A DNA stretch of 38,085 nt from Bacteroidales bacterium (GTDB lineage Bacteria; Bacteroidota; Bacteroidia; Bacteroidales; F082). A program made the position numbers and the translations under genes. Location: contig JAEEQP010000034.1 of assembly GCA_016285355.1 (NCBI GenBank), positions 1 to 38,085 of the forward strand, read 5' to 3'. Every line of letters begins with the position of its first letter. Position 1 is the first letter of the stretch. This document shows, piece by piece, positions 8,608 through 15,989 of the stretch. The notes beneath the pieces are model-generated. The model did no database searches, was not told where the DNA came from, and saw only the letters and a list, made by a program, of their open reading frames with translations.

Positions 8608-9626
8608 AAGTGGCTGTCGTCATATTGAACTACAACGGAAAGAAGTTCCTCGAAGAGTTTCTGCCCAATGTCATCGCCAACTGCGACCCGACATGGACGG
8701 AAATCGTCGTGGCTGACAATGATTCTTCTGACGGTTCCGTGGCGTTCATGCAGGAACGTTTTCCCGAAATCCGCCTGATTGAAAACGGCAGCAACGGAGG
8801 TTTTGCCACTGGTTACAACTTGGCTTTGCGACAGATTGAGGCGCAGTATTATGTGTTGCTCAACTCGGATATCGAGGTGGCTCCGCATTGGATTGAGCCT
8901 ATCATTGAATTGATGGATGCCGACCCGAAAATTGCAGCCTGTCAGCCCAAGATTTTGTCGTATTACCACAAGGAACAGTTTGAATATGCCGGTGCCAGTG
9001 GCGGCTTTATCGACAAGTACGGCTATCCTTTCTGTCGCGGACGTGTGTTCCAAAATTTAGAGACTGACGCGCACCAATACGATGAACCGAAAGAGGTATT
9101 TTGGGCCACAGGAGCCTGCCTGTTCGTCCGCGCTGATTTGTACCACCAGATTGGCGGCTTGGATGACAGTTTCTTCGCCCACATGGAGGAAATCGACCTG
9201 TGCTGGCGACTGAAAAACGCTGGCTATAAGATATATTGCTGTCCGCAGTCGTGGGTTTATCATATTGGCGGCGGCACTTTGCCGAAAAACTCGCCGCGAA
9301 AGACCTATCTGAATTTCCGCAACAACCTCTCGCTTTTGGTGAAAAACCTGCCCGAACATCGTGTGTGTCGCATTATCCTCTATCGCATCTTTTTGGACTG
9401 GGTGGCGGCATTCAAGTTCCTCTTTGAGGGCTGCCCGAAGGACTTCCGGATGGTCTTCAAGGCCCATTGGGATTTCTACAAACGGTTGGATGACCTGCGC
9501 AAAAAACGCCACTCCAGCGAGCACAAGTTGGTGAGTTGCATCTATCGGAAAAACATCGTTTTTGAAAGCATCCTTCGCGGCAAGAAGAAATTCAGCGATT
9601 TGAACCCCTCCGATTTCACCCTGTAG
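8604..9626 (+). CDS. Glycosyltransferase family 2, rhamnosyltransferase-like
   Basis: 340 residues from the ATG that overlaps the upstream stop (ATGA); a longer in-frame start at 8514 lies inside the acyltransferase gene and is unlikely. The GT-A fold is clear: VAVVILNYNGKKFLEEFLPN at the N-terminus, VVADNDSSDGS, the metal-binding NSDIEV, and the acceptor-site EEIDLCWRLKNAGYKIY. FRNNLSLLVKNLP near residue 235 is typical of the rhamnosyltransferase-like GT2 group. It likely adds a sugar to an envelope glycan such as LPS, in the same operon as a lipid A-type acyltransferase. Its stop codon lies next to a palindrome. Confidence 0.9.
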   Translation: MKVAVVILNYNGKKFLEEFLPNVIANCDPTWTEIVVADNDSSDGSVAFMQERFPEIRLIENGSNGGFATGYNLALRQIEAQYYVLLNSDIEVAPHWIEPIIELMDADPKIAACQPKILSYYHKEQFEYAGASGGFIDKYGYPFCRGRVFQNLETDAHQYDEPKEVFWATGACLFVRADLYHQIGGLDDSFFAHMEEIDLCWRLKNAGYKIYCCPQSWVYHIGGGTLPKNSPRKTYLNFRNNLSLLVKNLPEHRVCRIILYRIFLDWVAAFKFLFEGCPKDFRMVFKAHWDFYKRLDDLRKKRHSSEHKLVSCIYRKNIVFESILRGKKKFSDLNPSDFTL

Positions 9627-9647
9627 AGACGCGATTCATCGCGTCTC
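9626..9647. repeat. Palindromic repeat GAGACGCGAT-tc-ATCGCGTCTC with an extra half site
   Basis: A perfect 10-bp inverted repeat with a 2-base loop, beginning on the last base of the glycosyltransferase stop codon. A further half copy (atcgcgtct) follows at 9658-9666. It lacks a T tract, so it is more likely a dispersed palindromic repeat than a terminator. Confidence 0.65.
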
Positions 9648-9687
9648 CAATCGGTTTATCGCGTCTAAAATCACATTCCAAGGCAAA

Positions 9688-9755
9688 CAAAAGTTTGTAA
9701 TAAATTTAGTCAACATATTGATTATCAAGCGCAATTTCTTGCAAAAGTTTGTAAT
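9688..9755. repeat. Pair of 14-bp direct repeats upstream of the TPR/HTH gene
   Basis: caaaagtttgtaat occurs at 9688-9701 and again at 9742-9755, 54 bp apart (about five helical turns), in the otherwise empty region before the promoter at 9792. The core acaaaagtttgt of the first copy is itself a near palindrome. Possibly regulator binding sites. Confidence 0.45.
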
Positions 9756-9791
9756 CGTCCGTTTGCGCGTAAAAAAGATGGTTTTTAGTTA

Positions 9792-9799
9792 TATTTTTG
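9792..9799 (+). promoter_or_regulatory. -7 promoter element (TATTTTTG) for the 9822 operon
   Basis: TATTTTTG, 22 bp before the start codon of the TPR/HTH gene. The arrangement is the same as at the other TAnnTTTG sites in this window. Confidence 0.55.
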
Positions 9800-9821
9800 C
9801 ATTTGAAAAATCGGACACAAC

Positions 9822-11405
9822 ATGAATGGTCTATCGCTCAAACTGAAAAAATGCTTTTTGCTTCTCCTCGGAGTGGTTTCGCTTCTCTCATCCTGCAACA
9901 CAAAAAGTAAGACAGAAAGGATGCAGGCCATCGTTGCTGAGGTGCGTGCCAAGTACAAGGCCTACGAAGACATCAGCCAAGACGACCAAATCTTTGAGGC
10001 TTACGACTATTTCGTGAAGCAAAAAGACTACGAAAACGCCGCACCCGCCGCGCTCTATAGCGGTTGTGTGCGTCAGGCCAAAAAGGAATACGAGTCGGCC
10101 ATGAACAGCTACAAAGAGGCTGACAAATTCGGTAGGATGGTCGGCGATTCGGTCAGTGCGGCCTTCGCTCAATATTATATAGGAGACTTGCTCAACAACA
10201 GCGGCAACGAAGCCGAGGCCATTGTCAACTACAAAGCCGCCGCCGAACTCTGGGGCGATAGCCTCTCACGCAAGGCCAAGTGCCTCAACGCTGTGGCCAT
10301 GATGCACATCATTAACGATGATTACGATAGTGCGTTTGTCTATCTCGAACAAGCCTTGCGCTTGTCGCAAACCTCCATGGACAAAGTGACCGAAGCCTCG
10401 GTTTGGAACAACTATTCCGTTGCCTATCAACTCCTTGACGAATACGATGAAGCAAAAAGTTGCCTGCGCAAAGCCTTGCCTTTAACCGACCAAAAACGCC
10501 GCCCCATCGCCTTGCTGAACCTCGCCAAAGTGCATTTGGCCTTGGACGAGCGCGACTCGTTGGAATACTATAAAGCACAGATGCTCAACGCAATAGAGGA
10601 AGTGGAATGTAGGCCTGAGACTATGGCTGCCGTTTACGGTTTTTTGATTAAGGATGCATTGAGTGTGGGCGACTATGAAAGTGCCTATCAGTTTGAGAAA
10701 CAGCACGAAAAGGTAGCTCTGGACATCCTCGGCGACCAAACCCAAAGCTCCGTTTTGGAGATTCAGAAAAAGTACGACTTTGAAGCGCAGGCTAACCAAC
10801 ACAACCGCCAAATGCTCTCACGGCAAAGGCTCATTATCCTCCTCACCATTATTTTGATTGCTGCGTTGGTTGTTGTTACTATATTGATTCTCAATGCATT
10901 GAAAAAGAAACGCATCGAGGCCGAAATCAACGCGAATTTGTTGGAACTGAAGAAACGCAACGCGCAGCAACAGCAGGCACAAACCGAAATGCAGGCGCAA
11001 TACGATGAACTGCAAAAACAGAACGCCCAGCAAAGCGAACTTCAGGCTGAATTTGGCGATAAACTGAAAGACGAATACCTGCAAAAATGCAACATCATCC
11101 GCTGCTTTGAAGTGCTGTCGCGTGACAGAAGCAATACCATGGCTTTCAAGGATTTGGAGAAATCGCTCTTTGAAGGTGAAGACCATTGGGCAGGCTTTGA
11201 GGCGGCGTTTGAGGGTGTGCATCCAGGTTTTATCTCTTTTGTACACAAGCAATATCCCGACCTCAGCGATTTGGAATTCCGCTATTGCCTGCTCTCACAT
11301 TTCAAGCTCTCGCGACAGGAATACGCTGACGTGCTCGGTTGCAGCGTTTATAATGTCGACAAAGTTAGGGCAAGCCTGAATAGCAAAATGAAAGAAAACG
11401 AATAA
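9822..11405 (+). CDS. Membrane-anchored TPR protein with C-terminal HTH-like domain (paralogue 2)
   Basis: 527 residues. A lipoprotein-like signal (LLGVVSLLSSC) is followed by TPR repeats across ~60-320 (for example AIVNYKAAAELWGD, YDSAFVYLEQALRLSQTSMD, YDEAKSCLRKALPLTDQKRR). A transmembrane helix lies at ~336-357 (IILLTIILIAALVVVTILIL), then a long Gln-rich coiled coil to ~425. The C-terminus (FISFVHKQYPDLSDLEFRYC...YADVLGCSVYNVDKVRASLN) reads as an HTH similar to the LuxR-type ends of Bacteroidetes TPR regulators. It is followed after 4 bp by a lipoprotein gene and so heads the exported-protein cluster, possibly as its sensor-regulator. That link is inferred from position only. Confidence 0.8.
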   Translation: MNGLSLKLKKCFLLLLGVVSLLSSCNTKSKTERMQAIVAEVRAKYKAYEDISQDDQIFEAYDYFVKQKDYENAAPAALYSGCVRQAKKEYESAMNSYKEADKFGRMVGDSVSAAFAQYYIGDLLNNSGNEAEAIVNYKAAAELWGDSLSRKAKCLNAVAMMHIINDDYDSAFVYLEQALRLSQTSMDKVTEASVWNNYSVAYQLLDEYDEAKSCLRKALPLTDQKRRPIALLNLAKVHLALDERDSLEYYKAQMLNAIEEVECRPETMAAVYGFLIKDALSVGDYESAYQFEKQHEKVALDILGDQTQSSVLEIQKKYDFEAQANQHNRQMLSRQRLIILLTIILIAALVVVTILILNALKKKRIEAEINANLLELKKRNAQQQQAQTEMQAQYDELQKQNAQQSELQAEFGDKLKDEYLQKCNIIRCFEVLSRDRSNTMAFKDLEKSLFEGEDHWAGFEAAFEGVHPGFISFVHKQYPDLSDLEFRYCLLSHFKLSRQEYADVLGCSVYNVDKVRASLNSKMKENE

Positions 11406-11409
11406 CACC

Positions 11410-11865
11410 ATGAAATACAGACCTTTAATTTTATCCATTCTCACCGTCCTCGTTTTGATGCTCGTTTCGTGTGAAAAGTTCAATCCCTTTGAGAAGCCCA
11501 ATCCTACAATGGCGTATGTCTCCGGTGACGACAAAGACAAAATCGACCTGAAAGGTGCGCTGATAAAAGACGACATGCGGTATGACAACATCTATGCCGA
11601 GTTAGTGGGAAAAATCGTGTATGTCTATTTCAACGAGACCGTTGAGAATTGCCTCATGACCCTTTCAGCCGAGAACAACGACGTGTTGTATGCAAGAAAC
11701 ATGAAGGAACAGTATCCGGCTACCATTCGCATCTATATGGAGAACGAGCCTACAGGCAACTATCGGCTCTACATTACGAACGGCACCGAAGAAGCCTCGG
11801 CATGGTTCCATTTCGACAACGAGGAAACACCCAATCGCACTCCTGTACCTATAGAAACCAACTAA
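11410..11865 (+). CDS. DUF3244-like lipoprotein (copy 1)
   Basis: 151 residues with a lipoprotein signal ending in LMLVSC. The mature part fits the small Ig-like DUF3244 pattern: DKDKIDLKGALIKDDMRYDN, then KIVYVYFNETVENCLMTLSA and a GNYRLYITNGTEEASAWFHF ending. It starts 4 bp after the TPR/HTH gene, so it is co-transcribed. A second, clearly homologous copy lies at 13575. No biochemical function is known to me for this family; it is expected to be anchored in the outer or inner membrane. Confidence 0.75.
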   Translation: MKYRPLILSILTVLVLMLVSCEKFNPFEKPNPTMAYVSGDDKDKIDLKGALIKDDMRYDNIYAELVGKIVYVYFNETVENCLMTLSAENNDVLYARNMKEQYPATIRIYMENEPTGNYRLYITNGTEEASAWFHFDNEETPNRTPVPIETN

Positions 11866-11902
11866 ATAATTCAAGATTTAAAGATTTAAAATTCAATAAT
11901 TT

Positions 11903-12514
11903 ATGAAGAAGAGTATTATAATTGCCTTGGTCTTGGCCTTATATCTGCCAGCCTTGGCGCAGCAAGAAGAAGACCGTTGCATCAGCAATGAAATCAGCAT
12001 TGGCTATGGGTTCCATCCTGTGAGCGGGGACGAGTTTCTTCCGGATGGTTCCATTTTTCGCCACTGGATTGACAAGGTGGGTGCTTTTTATGGCACTTAC
12101 ACCCATTTCTTCAACAATGTGGTCGGCGTGGGCGGCACCTATTGCTTCGAACCGAGAATCATCGACTACACCTACAGCGGTCTCATCACCAACAACCCTT
12201 TGGTCTGTTCGCTCAACGAGTCGTGCCATTCCGTGATGGGTCACCTGAAACTCAATTGTATCAACAAAAGGCATTTCGTCCTTTACGCCAAGTTTGATGC
12301 TGGCATCTGCTTTTGGGACTACAAATTGACGGAGTACCAGCCCGAATTGTTCGGTGTCGACTTGCCTACACAACATTGCTGCTTTGCGTGGCAAACCGCT
12401 GCCGGCATCGAGGTCGGCAACGAGCGCATTGCAGGATTCTTGCAGTTGGGTGTCGGCATGGAGGGCAACTATAGCATAGGTATCAGATACAAATTTAAAA
12501 ACAGAGCACAATGA
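11903..12514 (+). CDS. Hypothetical exported protein, probable outer-membrane beta-barrel
   Basis: 203 residues with a signal peptide (IIIALVLALYLPALAQ). The mature sequence alternates aromatic and polar residues in strand-like segments (EISIGYGFHPV, AFYGTYTHFFNNVVGVGGTY, HFVLYAKFDAGICFWDYKL) and ends in a strand, GNYSIGIRYKF, close to the C-terminus, as small outer-membrane barrels do. It overlaps the next lipoprotein gene by ATGA, so they are translationally coupled. No specific family recognised. Confidence 0.7.
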   Translation: MKKSIIIALVLALYLPALAQQEEDRCISNEISIGYGFHPVSGDEFLPDGSIFRHWIDKVGAFYGTYTHFFNNVVGVGGTYCFEPRIIDYTYSGLITNNPLVCSLNESCHSVMGHLKLNCINKRHFVLYAKFDAGICFWDYKLTEYQPELFGVDLPTQHCCFAWQTAAGIEVGNERIAGFLQLGVGMEGNYSIGIRYKFKNRAQ

Positions 12515-13077
12515 AAAAACTATTGATGATTGGCATGACGCTCTTTATGATGAGTTCATGCATTAAACACGCCAACATTTATATGCTGCTTTCCGACGAG
12601 GATGCGGCAGCCATTCCCTACGAGATGGGGCAAACAGTGAAATTCCTCGACCAAAATGGCGATACGATATCCTATCAAGTCACTCGTGATGTAACCTATC
12701 CTTATAATGGAGAACAATACATCAATGCACTTAACGGAGGAGACGTAATGCACCCAGCCCATCATTCGATTGAGTGCTATGCCCGAACAGTGAACCTCAC
12801 CGAAGGACAATCATACGCAAATCGTCTTTGTTTCACCGTGCGGCCCGAAAAAGAATTCTCTTTTTGTTTCGGTTACGGCGAAAATGGAATCAACTTGGAT
12901 ATGTACCTGCCGTCCAATAGTTCCTATACTATCAATGGCATAGATTATGAGCGTGTCCACCACGAAATCCTTTACAGCCAATTCACTGGCGAGTTGATTT
13001 ACGACTGGTACTACAACGAGGAATTCGGCCTGCTGTATTTCCAAAAAGGTGATTTCTCCTTGACAAGAATACCATAA
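12511..13077 (+). CDS. Hypothetical lipoprotein
   Basis: 188 residues with a lipoprotein signal ending in LFMMSSC. The rest is mostly beta-rich with many Tyr and Asn residues (NGDTISYQVTRDVTYPYNGE, YSQFTGELIYDWYYNEEFG). No domain recognised. It overlaps the preceding probable beta-barrel gene, suggesting the two products act together in the envelope. Confidence 0.7.
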   Translation: MKKLLMIGMTLFMMSSCIKHANIYMLLSDEDAAAIPYEMGQTVKFLDQNGDTISYQVTRDVTYPYNGEQYINALNGGDVMHPAHHSIECYARTVNLTEGQSYANRLCFTVRPEKEFSFCFGYGENGINLDMYLPSNSSYTINGIDYERVHHEILYSQFTGELIYDWYYNEEFGLLYFQKGDFSLTRIP

Positions 13078-13102
13078 AAATGAATCCTAAAATCTCAACA
13101 TC

Positions 13103-13555
13103 ATGAAAAAATCCACATTAATTCTCGCCTTTTTGTTTGTGGCAACCGTTATGATGACCAGCTGCAAAGACCCATTCTTCGACGGGAAATTTGAGACCTG
13201 TTTGAGAGTTTATAACAAAACAAACTCCTCAATAATTATAGAGTATGAAGACATTGCATACGACACCGTTTACATTAAGCAAATCAAACCCAATAAAGAG
13301 GCCTGTCAGACGCTCGGCGTCTATGAAGGAAGTGTTGAAGAGACAAAACCTTCTGACGATTTTATCAACGACAAGTTGAACCATATCATCATTTATCGAA
13401 TGGTCGGTGGCGACGTGCTTCAATATCTTCCAAGAGAATATTACGACGAGGCTGGCAAGTTTGACTCATACGTAAGCCCTGAGTTTGTAAGATACGAAGC
13501 CTACTATGGACTGACAGTCACCGAAGACATGTTTTCGGATGAGGTAGCGGAGTAA
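13103..13555 (+). CDS. Hypothetical lipoprotein
   Basis: 150 residues with a lipoprotein signal ending in VMMTSC. The mature part begins KDPFFDGKFETCLRVYNKTN and contains IIIYRMVGGDVLQYLPREYY; it is acidic at the C-terminus. No known domain recognised. It lies 25 bp after the previous lipoprotein gene and 19 bp before the second DUF3244-like gene, in the same direction, so it is probably part of the same operon. Confidence 0.7.
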   Translation: MKKSTLILAFLFVATVMMTSCKDPFFDGKFETCLRVYNKTNSSIIIEYEDIAYDTVYIKQIKPNKEACQTLGVYEGSVEETKPSDDFINDKLNHIIIYRMVGGDVLQYLPREYYDEAGKFDSYVSPEFVRYEAYYGLTVTEDMFSDEVAE

Positions 13556-13574
13556 TATTTTAAAACGAAAGAAT

Positions 13575-13985
13575 ATGAAAGCCAGACACTTATCACTAAT
13601 CACCTTCGCAATCGTCGCTTTGATTGTGACTTCTTGCCGTAAGGAACCCGGCACGAACAACCTCATCGACGACAAAGACAAAATCGACATCAAAGGTTCG
13701 CTGAGCAACGGCGACATGCGGCATCCGAACATCGAGGCAGGCTATCTCGGCAAAACGGTCTATGTGTATTTCCATGACTACATGGGCTATTGTACGGTGA
13801 CTCTCAGCAATGCGCAGGATTCCATTCTGTTCCAAGAAGAGACTCCGACTCATCCTAACGCTTCGGTTCGCTACTACATGGGTGACCTTCCCATGGGATG
13901 CTATCATTTGGTCATCAGCGACGGCACCGACGAGGTCGAGGGGTGGTTCAACAATTTCCGAATCGTCGCGGTCAAGCCGCATTAA
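13575..13985 (+). CDS. DUF3244-like lipoprotein (copy 2)
   Basis: 136 residues with a lipoprotein signal ending in LIVTSC. It shares with the 11410 product the block DKDKIDxKGxLxxxDMRxxNI, then GKxVYVYFxxxxxxCxxTLS and a GxYxLxIxxGTxE ending, so the two are paralogues placed at either end of the lipoprotein run. The stop is followed within 60 bp by a promoter for the next gene, so this is probably the last gene of the 9822 operon. Confidence 0.75.
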   Translation: MKARHLSLITFAIVALIVTSCRKEPGTNNLIDDKDKIDIKGSLSNGDMRHPNIEAGYLGKTVYVYFHDYMGYCTVTLSNAQDSILFQEETPTHPNASVRYYMGDLPMGCYHLVISDGTDEVEGWFNNFRIVAVKPH

Positions 13986-14041
13986 GTGGATTTAAGATTA
14001 AAAATTTATAATTTAAGATTCAAGTTGAAAACAAAAAGCTT

Positions 14042-14049
14042 TACCTTTG
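14042..14049 (+). promoter_or_regulatory. -7 promoter element (TACCTTTG) for the 14088 gene
   Basis: TACCTTTG fits TAnnTTTG and lies 38 bp before the ATG at 14088. Its position inside a longer in-frame reading (from 13986) argues that 14088 is the true start. Confidence 0.55.
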
Positions 14050-14087
14050 CACTGACAAACATTATCAATAATCAAAATATCAACATC

Positions 14088-15284
14088 ATGAAAAAAGTAT
14101 TACTATTCGCAGCCGCACTGTGCTTTATGATTTCGGCACAGGCACAAATCAAAACGAATGAATCGACTGAAAATCAGTTGAAATCAAGAGTCAAAAGGGT
14201 GGAACAGCTCAACCGTGGCACCGAGGTTTACACCCAAAAAATCGACAGCATGATTATGGAGTCGACAATGACGTCCGTCTATTTCCAGTATGATGAGCGG
14301 TACAATATTTCGAAAGTGGAAATGTCTTTATTGATGGGCATGTTTACGACAACCATCGATTTTTTCTATGACAACCAAGACCGCTGCATCAGAAGAATCG
14401 AAACCAGCTATGATGGTAGCAGCGAAAAAGATGAAATCAGTTACACCAGCCAAGGCTGGGTTTCGGAAGAAGTCCATTATGAATATGAGGATGGCGTTTG
14501 GGAGGAAGATTACAAAACCACCTATGAGTATGACAACAATGGCAATGTTAAGGCTGCTACTGAATTGAACTATCGAGATGGTGCTTGGGAAAACGACGAT
14601 AGAGTGGAATACACCTATCAGAATGGCAAATTGGTTGGCAACCAAGAATTCTATTGGTCTGGCAGCCTTTGGATTGAGAACCACAAGACAGAATACCAAT
14701 ATGACAACAATGGTGACGTTGTCGAAGAGCTTTATTACTCAAAAGATATCGATACCTGGACCTATGATGACAAGGTTATTTACTCTTACGACGAGAACCA
14801 TAATTGCGTAAAGCAGGTCGAATACAATTTTGTGTGGGATACTCAGGATTGGGAGATCGAAAATGAGGTCGTATACAGCTATGATTTGACAGTATCCAGC
14901 AGTGTCATTGCCGGCCTTAAATACTTTGATGGAGACTTCATTACCATTCACAACAAGTTGATGACTGTTGAAGAAACCGATTATGATGAGGGTCAGCCTG
15001 ACCAGACGATTAAGAGTGTTTTGTACTATTCTGCTGCCACCGGCCTTGGCGAATACAATGAAAACCAACTCGCTATTTGGCCCAATCCCGTTTCGGAAAC
15101 CTTGAACCTCAATGCCGAAGACTTGCAGCAAGTGGAAATCTTCAGCATGGACGGCAGGCAGGTGATGCACTTTGGAAACGGCTTTGAATCAATCAATGTG
15201 AACGCCTTGGCCAAGGGTTGCTATCTACTGAAAGCCACTTTCGTTGATGGCAGCAAGGCTATGCAGAAGTTTGTGAAGGAATAA
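14088..15284 (+). CDS. T9SS-sorted exported protein with YD-type repeats
   Basis: 398 residues from the ATG at 14088, which gives an immediate signal peptide (MKKVLLFAAALCFMISAQAQ); the in-frame ATG at 13986 would add 34 residues that hide it. The middle carries four imperfect repeats of about 40 residues, each with W...Y.YD.NGN/H (TYEYDNNGNVKAATELNYRD, TEYQYDNNGDVVEELYYSKD, VIYSYDENHNCVKQVEYNF). The C-terminal ~75 residues are a type IX sorting domain (LAIWPNPVSETLNLNAEDLQ, then VEIFSMDGRQV and GCYLLKATFVDGSKAMQKFV). It should therefore be secreted through the T9SS, whose PorQ is encoded at 19559, and anchored or released at the surface. Ligand unknown. Confidence 0.85.
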   Translation: MKKVLLFAAALCFMISAQAQIKTNESTENQLKSRVKRVEQLNRGTEVYTQKIDSMIMESTMTSVYFQYDERYNISKVEMSLLMGMFTTTIDFFYDNQDRCIRRIETSYDGSSEKDEISYTSQGWVSEEVHYEYEDGVWEEDYKTTYEYDNNGNVKAATELNYRDGAWENDDRVEYTYQNGKLVGNQEFYWSGSLWIENHKTEYQYDNNGDVVEELYYSKDIDTWTYDDKVIYSYDENHNCVKQVEYNFVWDTQDWEIENEVVYSYDLTVSSSVIAGLKYFDGDFITIHNKLMTVEETDYDEGQPDQTIKSVLYYSAATGLGEYNENQLAIWPNPVSETLNLNAEDLQQVEIFSMDGRQVMHFGNGFESINVNALAKGCYLLKATFVDGSKAMQKFVKE

Positions 15285-15322
15285 TATTCTCACGCAACAA
15301 GTGCGGAATTTTGGGAATTAAG

Positions 15323-15357
15323 AAGTCGGGGGAGCAGAATGCTTTCCCGACTTTTTA
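15323..15357 (+). terminator. Rho-independent terminator
   Basis: Arms agtcggg/cccgact (15324-15352) with extra pairing near the loop, followed by TTTTT. It ends the 14088 transcript and lies before the convergent aroQ. Confidence 0.75.
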
Positions 15358-15423
15358 TAGTCTATTTGGTTTTATGTCAAAATAATGGTTCCTTTTGCAT
15401 AATTATTTCTACATAAAACCACT

Positions 15424-15855
15424 TTAATTCTCTGACTGAAATAGAACTATTGACTCAACCGCTTTAGCATACCCTTCCATCCCCAAACCTGAAATGCACT
15501 TCACGCATGCCTCGGCAGTAAAGGAATGCCTGCGGTAAGGCTCCCTTTTCGAAATGTCGGAAATGTGGACCTCCACCACAGGAATGCCGATGGCGCGGAT
15601 GCAGTCGGCCAAGGCGATAGAAGTGTGGGCGTAGGCACCGGGATTCATCACCACAGCATCGTATTGACCGTCAGCCGCTTGCAGTTGGTCAATCAACACG
15701 CCCTCATGGTTCGACTGGAAATAGGAAAGCTCGTGTTGGGGAAAACGTTTGCGGAGCTGGGGCAGATAGTCTTCAAATGAGACGTGACCGTAGATTTCGG
15801 GCTCGCGTTTGCCTAAGAGGTTGAGGTTGGGGCCGTTCAGGATGAGGATTTTCAT
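15424..15855 (-). CDS. aroQ: 3-dehydroquinate dehydratase, type II
   Basis: 143 residues, the normal length of the dodecameric type II enzyme that converts 3-dehydroquinate to 3-dehydroshikimate in the shikimate pathway. The hallmark ILNGPNLNLLGKREPEIYG supplies the catalytic Arg17 and Tyr22. NPGAYAHTSIAL contains the conserved Asn71 and His77, and VVEVHISDISKREPYRRHS covers the substrate-binding His97 and Arg. It stands alone on the minus strand with its own TATTTTTG promoter. Confidence 0.97.
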   Translation of the reverse strand: MKILILNGPNLNLLGKREPEIYGHVSFEDYLPQLRKRFPQHELSYFQSNHEGVLIDQLQAADGQYDAVVMNPGAYAHTSIALADCIRAIGIPVVEVHISDISKREPYRRHSFTAEACVKCISGLGMEGYAKAVESIVLFQSEN

Positions 15856-15871
15856 CGTTGGGATTTTTTTG

Positions 15872-15879
15872 CAAAAATA
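15872..15879 (-). promoter_or_regulatory. -7 promoter element (TATTTTTG) for aroQ
   Basis: On the minus strand TATTTTTG lies 16 bp before the aroQ start codon. Confidence 0.55.
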
Positions 15880-15941
15880 GTTTTTTAGACCATAGGATCA
15901 AAAAATTGGGCTCAAAATTTGGTGGGTATCAATTCTTTTTA

Positions 15942-15949
15942 TATTTTTG
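15942..15949 (+). promoter_or_regulatory. -7 promoter element (TATTTTTG) for the aldo/keto reductase
   Basis: TATTTTTG, 40 bp before the start codon at 15990, divergent from the aroQ promoter. Confidence 0.55.
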
Positions 15950-15989
15950 TGCGAAATCTACGATTCAACGAAGTTAAAATCAGGCAGTC

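Noticed and set aside
13986..14087. Earlier in-frame ATG for the T9SS cargo gene
   Set aside because: A promoter lies inside this stretch and the signal peptide begins directly at the ATG at 14088.
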